The translations under genes were made by a program, and so were the position numbers. Shown in pieces: positions 62,763 through 64,000 of a DNA stretch of 64,000 nucleotides. The stretch covers positions 1,364,001 through 1,428,000 of the forward strand of contig NC_015682.1 of assembly GCF_000215975.1 (NCBI RefSeq), written 5' to 3'. The notes below the pieces were generated by a model. That model was not told the origin of the DNA. It was given only the letters and a program-made list of their open reading frames with translations, and did not search any database. Every line of letters starts with the position of its first letter. Position 1 is the stretch's first letter. The stretch is from Thermodesulfobacterium geofontis OPF15 (lineage in GTDB: Bacteria > Desulfobacterota > Thermodesulfobacteria > Thermodesulfobacteriales > Thermodesulfobacteriaceae).

Positions 62763-63344
62763 ATGGAAAAGGAAAGGCTTGTTCCTGATACAAGTGTATT
62801 TACTAATCCTAATGTTTACACACAATTTGGAAAAAATCCTTCAGAAGCTTTTACCAATTTTCTTTTAATGGTTGCTGAGTTAGAAGGTGATGTTGCGGTT
62901 TATATTCCTACCTCGGTTTTTGAAGAATTAAAAAGAATGCTAACAGATCTTAAACTTCCTCCGAAAGCTCGTTCAGTCTTAAAAGTAAAATCTCCCAAAA
63001 AATATGAGCTTTATATACCTGCTTTTTTAATGTATGAATTTATTGAAGAATTAAGAAATAGAATTAATAAAGGTTTAAGAGTTGCTGAGGAAGCTGTAAA
63101 AGCATCAACTTATAAAAAGCCTGAAGAAGTTTTAAAGTTTTTAAGAAAAAGATATAGAGAAGTTTTAAGAGAAGGAATTGTAGATAGTAAAGAAGACCTG
63201 GAATTAATTCTTCTTTCTTTAGAACTTGATGCAATAGTTCTTTCTGCTGATAAAGGAGTTTTAAATATGGCAGATAAATTAGGATTAAGATATTTAGAAC
63301 CAAAAGATATAAAAGATACTTTAGAAGGTTTTAAACTTTGGTAG
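62763..63344 (+). CDS. RNA ligase partner protein, PIN-domain (MJ1548 family)
   Basis: A 193-residue PIN-like protein: VPDTSVFTNPNVYTQFG, VYIPTSVFEELKRML, DSKEDLELILLSLELDAIVLSADKGV, with acidic residues for metal. It matches the family found beside Pab1020-type RNA ligases (TIGR03875). No RNA ligase gene is adjacent here. It may be a ribonuclease. There is no ribosome site before ATG 62763. The stop abuts that of lptE. Confidence 0.85.
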   Translation: MEKERLVPDTSVFTNPNVYTQFGKNPSEAFTNFLLMVAELEGDVAVYIPTSVFEELKRMLTDLKLPPKARSVLKVKSPKKYELYIPAFLMYEFIEELRNRINKGLRVAEEAVKASTYKKPEEVLKFLRKRYREVLREGIVDSKEDLELILLSLELDAIVLSADKGVLNMADKLGLRYLEPKDIKDTLEGFKLW

Positions 63345-63887
63345 CTATTTAATTTCTAATTCTTTAAACATAATATCCTGTAGGATAAGTTCTGCTAAAT
63401 CCTTAGCTAAAATCTTTAAAGCCTCTTCTCTTCCAGGATCAAGAACATTTGAGGTAACTTCAATAGGAACGCGATATATCTCATATCTACTTAATTTGCC
63501 CTCTAAAATAACTTTACCTTCTTTTTTTTCTATAAGCTTATACTTTCCTTCAAATTCAATTTTTCTTTCCTTAGTTTGAATAAAGGTTTCATAAGCTACA
63601 GGAACTAAATATACTTTCGTTATTTCTCCTTTTAATATTAAGTCAGCTCTTGATTCATCATATACAGGCATTAAAAATTTCCCCTCAGCTAATTTATGTC
63701 TTAGTTCATAAGCGAGCATCTCTCCTAAGGCAGTTTCTGAAGTAAAGTTTTTCCAAGGGGCAATATAAACAGTTTGCCATTCAGGCTTAAAATAGGAAGG
63801 TCTTTCTTGAAATTGGTAACCACAGGAAAAAAAGAAAAAACTAAGAAACAACAAAATTAACCAATTTCTTAGGCACAAATACCACAT
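63345..63887 (-). CDS. lptE: LPS-assembly lipoprotein LptE
   Basis: A 180-residue outer-membrane lipoprotein. A hydrophobic signal ends in the lipobox FFSC near residue 22; the LptE fold GYQFQERP, VYIAPWKNFTSETALGEMLAYELRHKL, ADLILKGEITKV follows. It plugs LptD. It starts 47 bases inside leuS, a conserved leuS-lptE order. Confidence 0.87.
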   Translation of the reverse strand: MWYLCLRNWLILLFLSFFFFSCGYQFQERPSYFKPEWQTVYIAPWKNFTSETALGEMLAYELRHKLAEGKFLMPVYDESRADLILKGEITKVYLVPVAYETFIQTKERKIEFEGKYKLIEKKEGKVILEGKLSRYEIYRVPIEVTSNVLDPGREEALKILAKDLAELILQDIMFKELEIK

Positions 63888-64000
63888 TTTTTAAATTCTT
63901 TCCCTCCAAATATTTTTTTATTTTTGGACGCTCTTGAGCTAATCTTATAATTTCTTCCTTAGAAAGCTCAACAGGAACCTCTATCTGATCTCTTACTTTA
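63841..64000 (-). CDS. leuS: leucyl-tRNA synthetase, C-terminal end (gene begins outside the window)
   Basis: Reading on the minus strand gives about 53 residues ending in a TAG at 63841-63843: KVRDQIEVPVELSKEEI, ERPKIKKYLEG, NVVFVPKKLVNFVVS. This is the typical tail of LeuRS. The rest is beyond base 64000. It overlaps lptE by 47 bases. Confidence 0.92.
   Translation of the reverse strand, partial: KVRDQIEVPVELSKEEIIRLAQERPKIKKYLEGKNLKNVVFVPKKLVNFVVS

Overview
The window reads as a contiguous piece of the chromosome of a low-GC, anaerobic, sulfate-reducing, Gram-negative bacterium. The strongest evidence is a complete reductive-type dsrA-dsrB-dsrD operon (39254-42125), lipopolysaccharide export genes (lptA, lptB, lptE) and a very AT-rich, Lys/Glu/Ile-rich coding style. 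I infer a relative of Thermodesulfobacterium (Thermodesulfobacteriota), probably thermophilic; this rests on gene content and composition, not on a database match. No rRNA, tRNA, insertion sequence, prophage or CRISPR array is visible. No gene-free stretch exceeds 300 bases; the longest (42126-42372) holds two divergent promoters.

Region by region. 1-7339 (+): the end of ftsH, then folP, the c-di-AMP cluster cdaA-cdaR-glmM, a small CXXC membrane peptide paired with a NapH-like polyferredoxin, a PUA-domain RNA methyltransferase and a radical SAM protein. 7336-10053 (-): a J-domain protein, a nucleoside phosphorylase homologue and an SfsA/GIY-YIG fusion. 10114-12505 (+): a SpoU methyltransferase and hflX. 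12414-27153 (-): about 15 tightly packed genes, probably one long operon: lptA, lptB, rpoN, hpf, rapZ, rimI, an Epd-like GAPDH paralogue, a 1386-residue PPDK-like protein, a second GAPDH, nusB, cmk, HNH nuclease, glmS, a DUF6485 protein and rsfS. 27329-30911 (-): groEL, groES and a kinase fusion. 30999-39196 (+): SPFH protein, DUF465 protein, ilvB-ilvN, transketolase, tatC-tatA, and a MurU/AmgK-like nucleotidyltransferase and kinase pair. 39254-42125 (-): dsrDBA. 42373-46596 (+): a PilB/GspE ATPase, fdhD and a beta-CASP nuclease. 46593-54258: a DUF3108 protein (-), rpmB (+), and an xseA-xseB-ispA-dxs-rel operon (-).

54462-58059 (+) is an iron-sulfur/metal-cofactor cluster resembling the Desulfovibrio orange-protein (ORP) system: two NifX/ORP-like proteins, a DUF5320 protein, a methyltransferase and two ferredoxin-containing MinD/ParA ATPases. 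Fur-box-like operators precede two of its genes. 58220-64000: small Lys-rich secreted proteins, a cytochrome bd operon (cydA-cydB) followed by an Rrf2 regulator that seems to need an ATT start codon, a decayed arsenate reductase gene, an RNA-ligase-partner PIN protein, lptE and the 3' end of leuS.

Two parts look least described. One is the GAPDH / PPDK-like / GAPDH trio inside the rpoN operon, where a giant protein keeps the ATP-grasp and phosphohistidine domains of PPDK but has no pyruvate/PEP barrel. The other is the iron-regulated ORP-like cluster. Smaller points are two promoters that would make leaderless mRNAs, a row of convergent genes whose stop codons interlock, and direct-repeat candidate operators at the cytochrome bd promoter.
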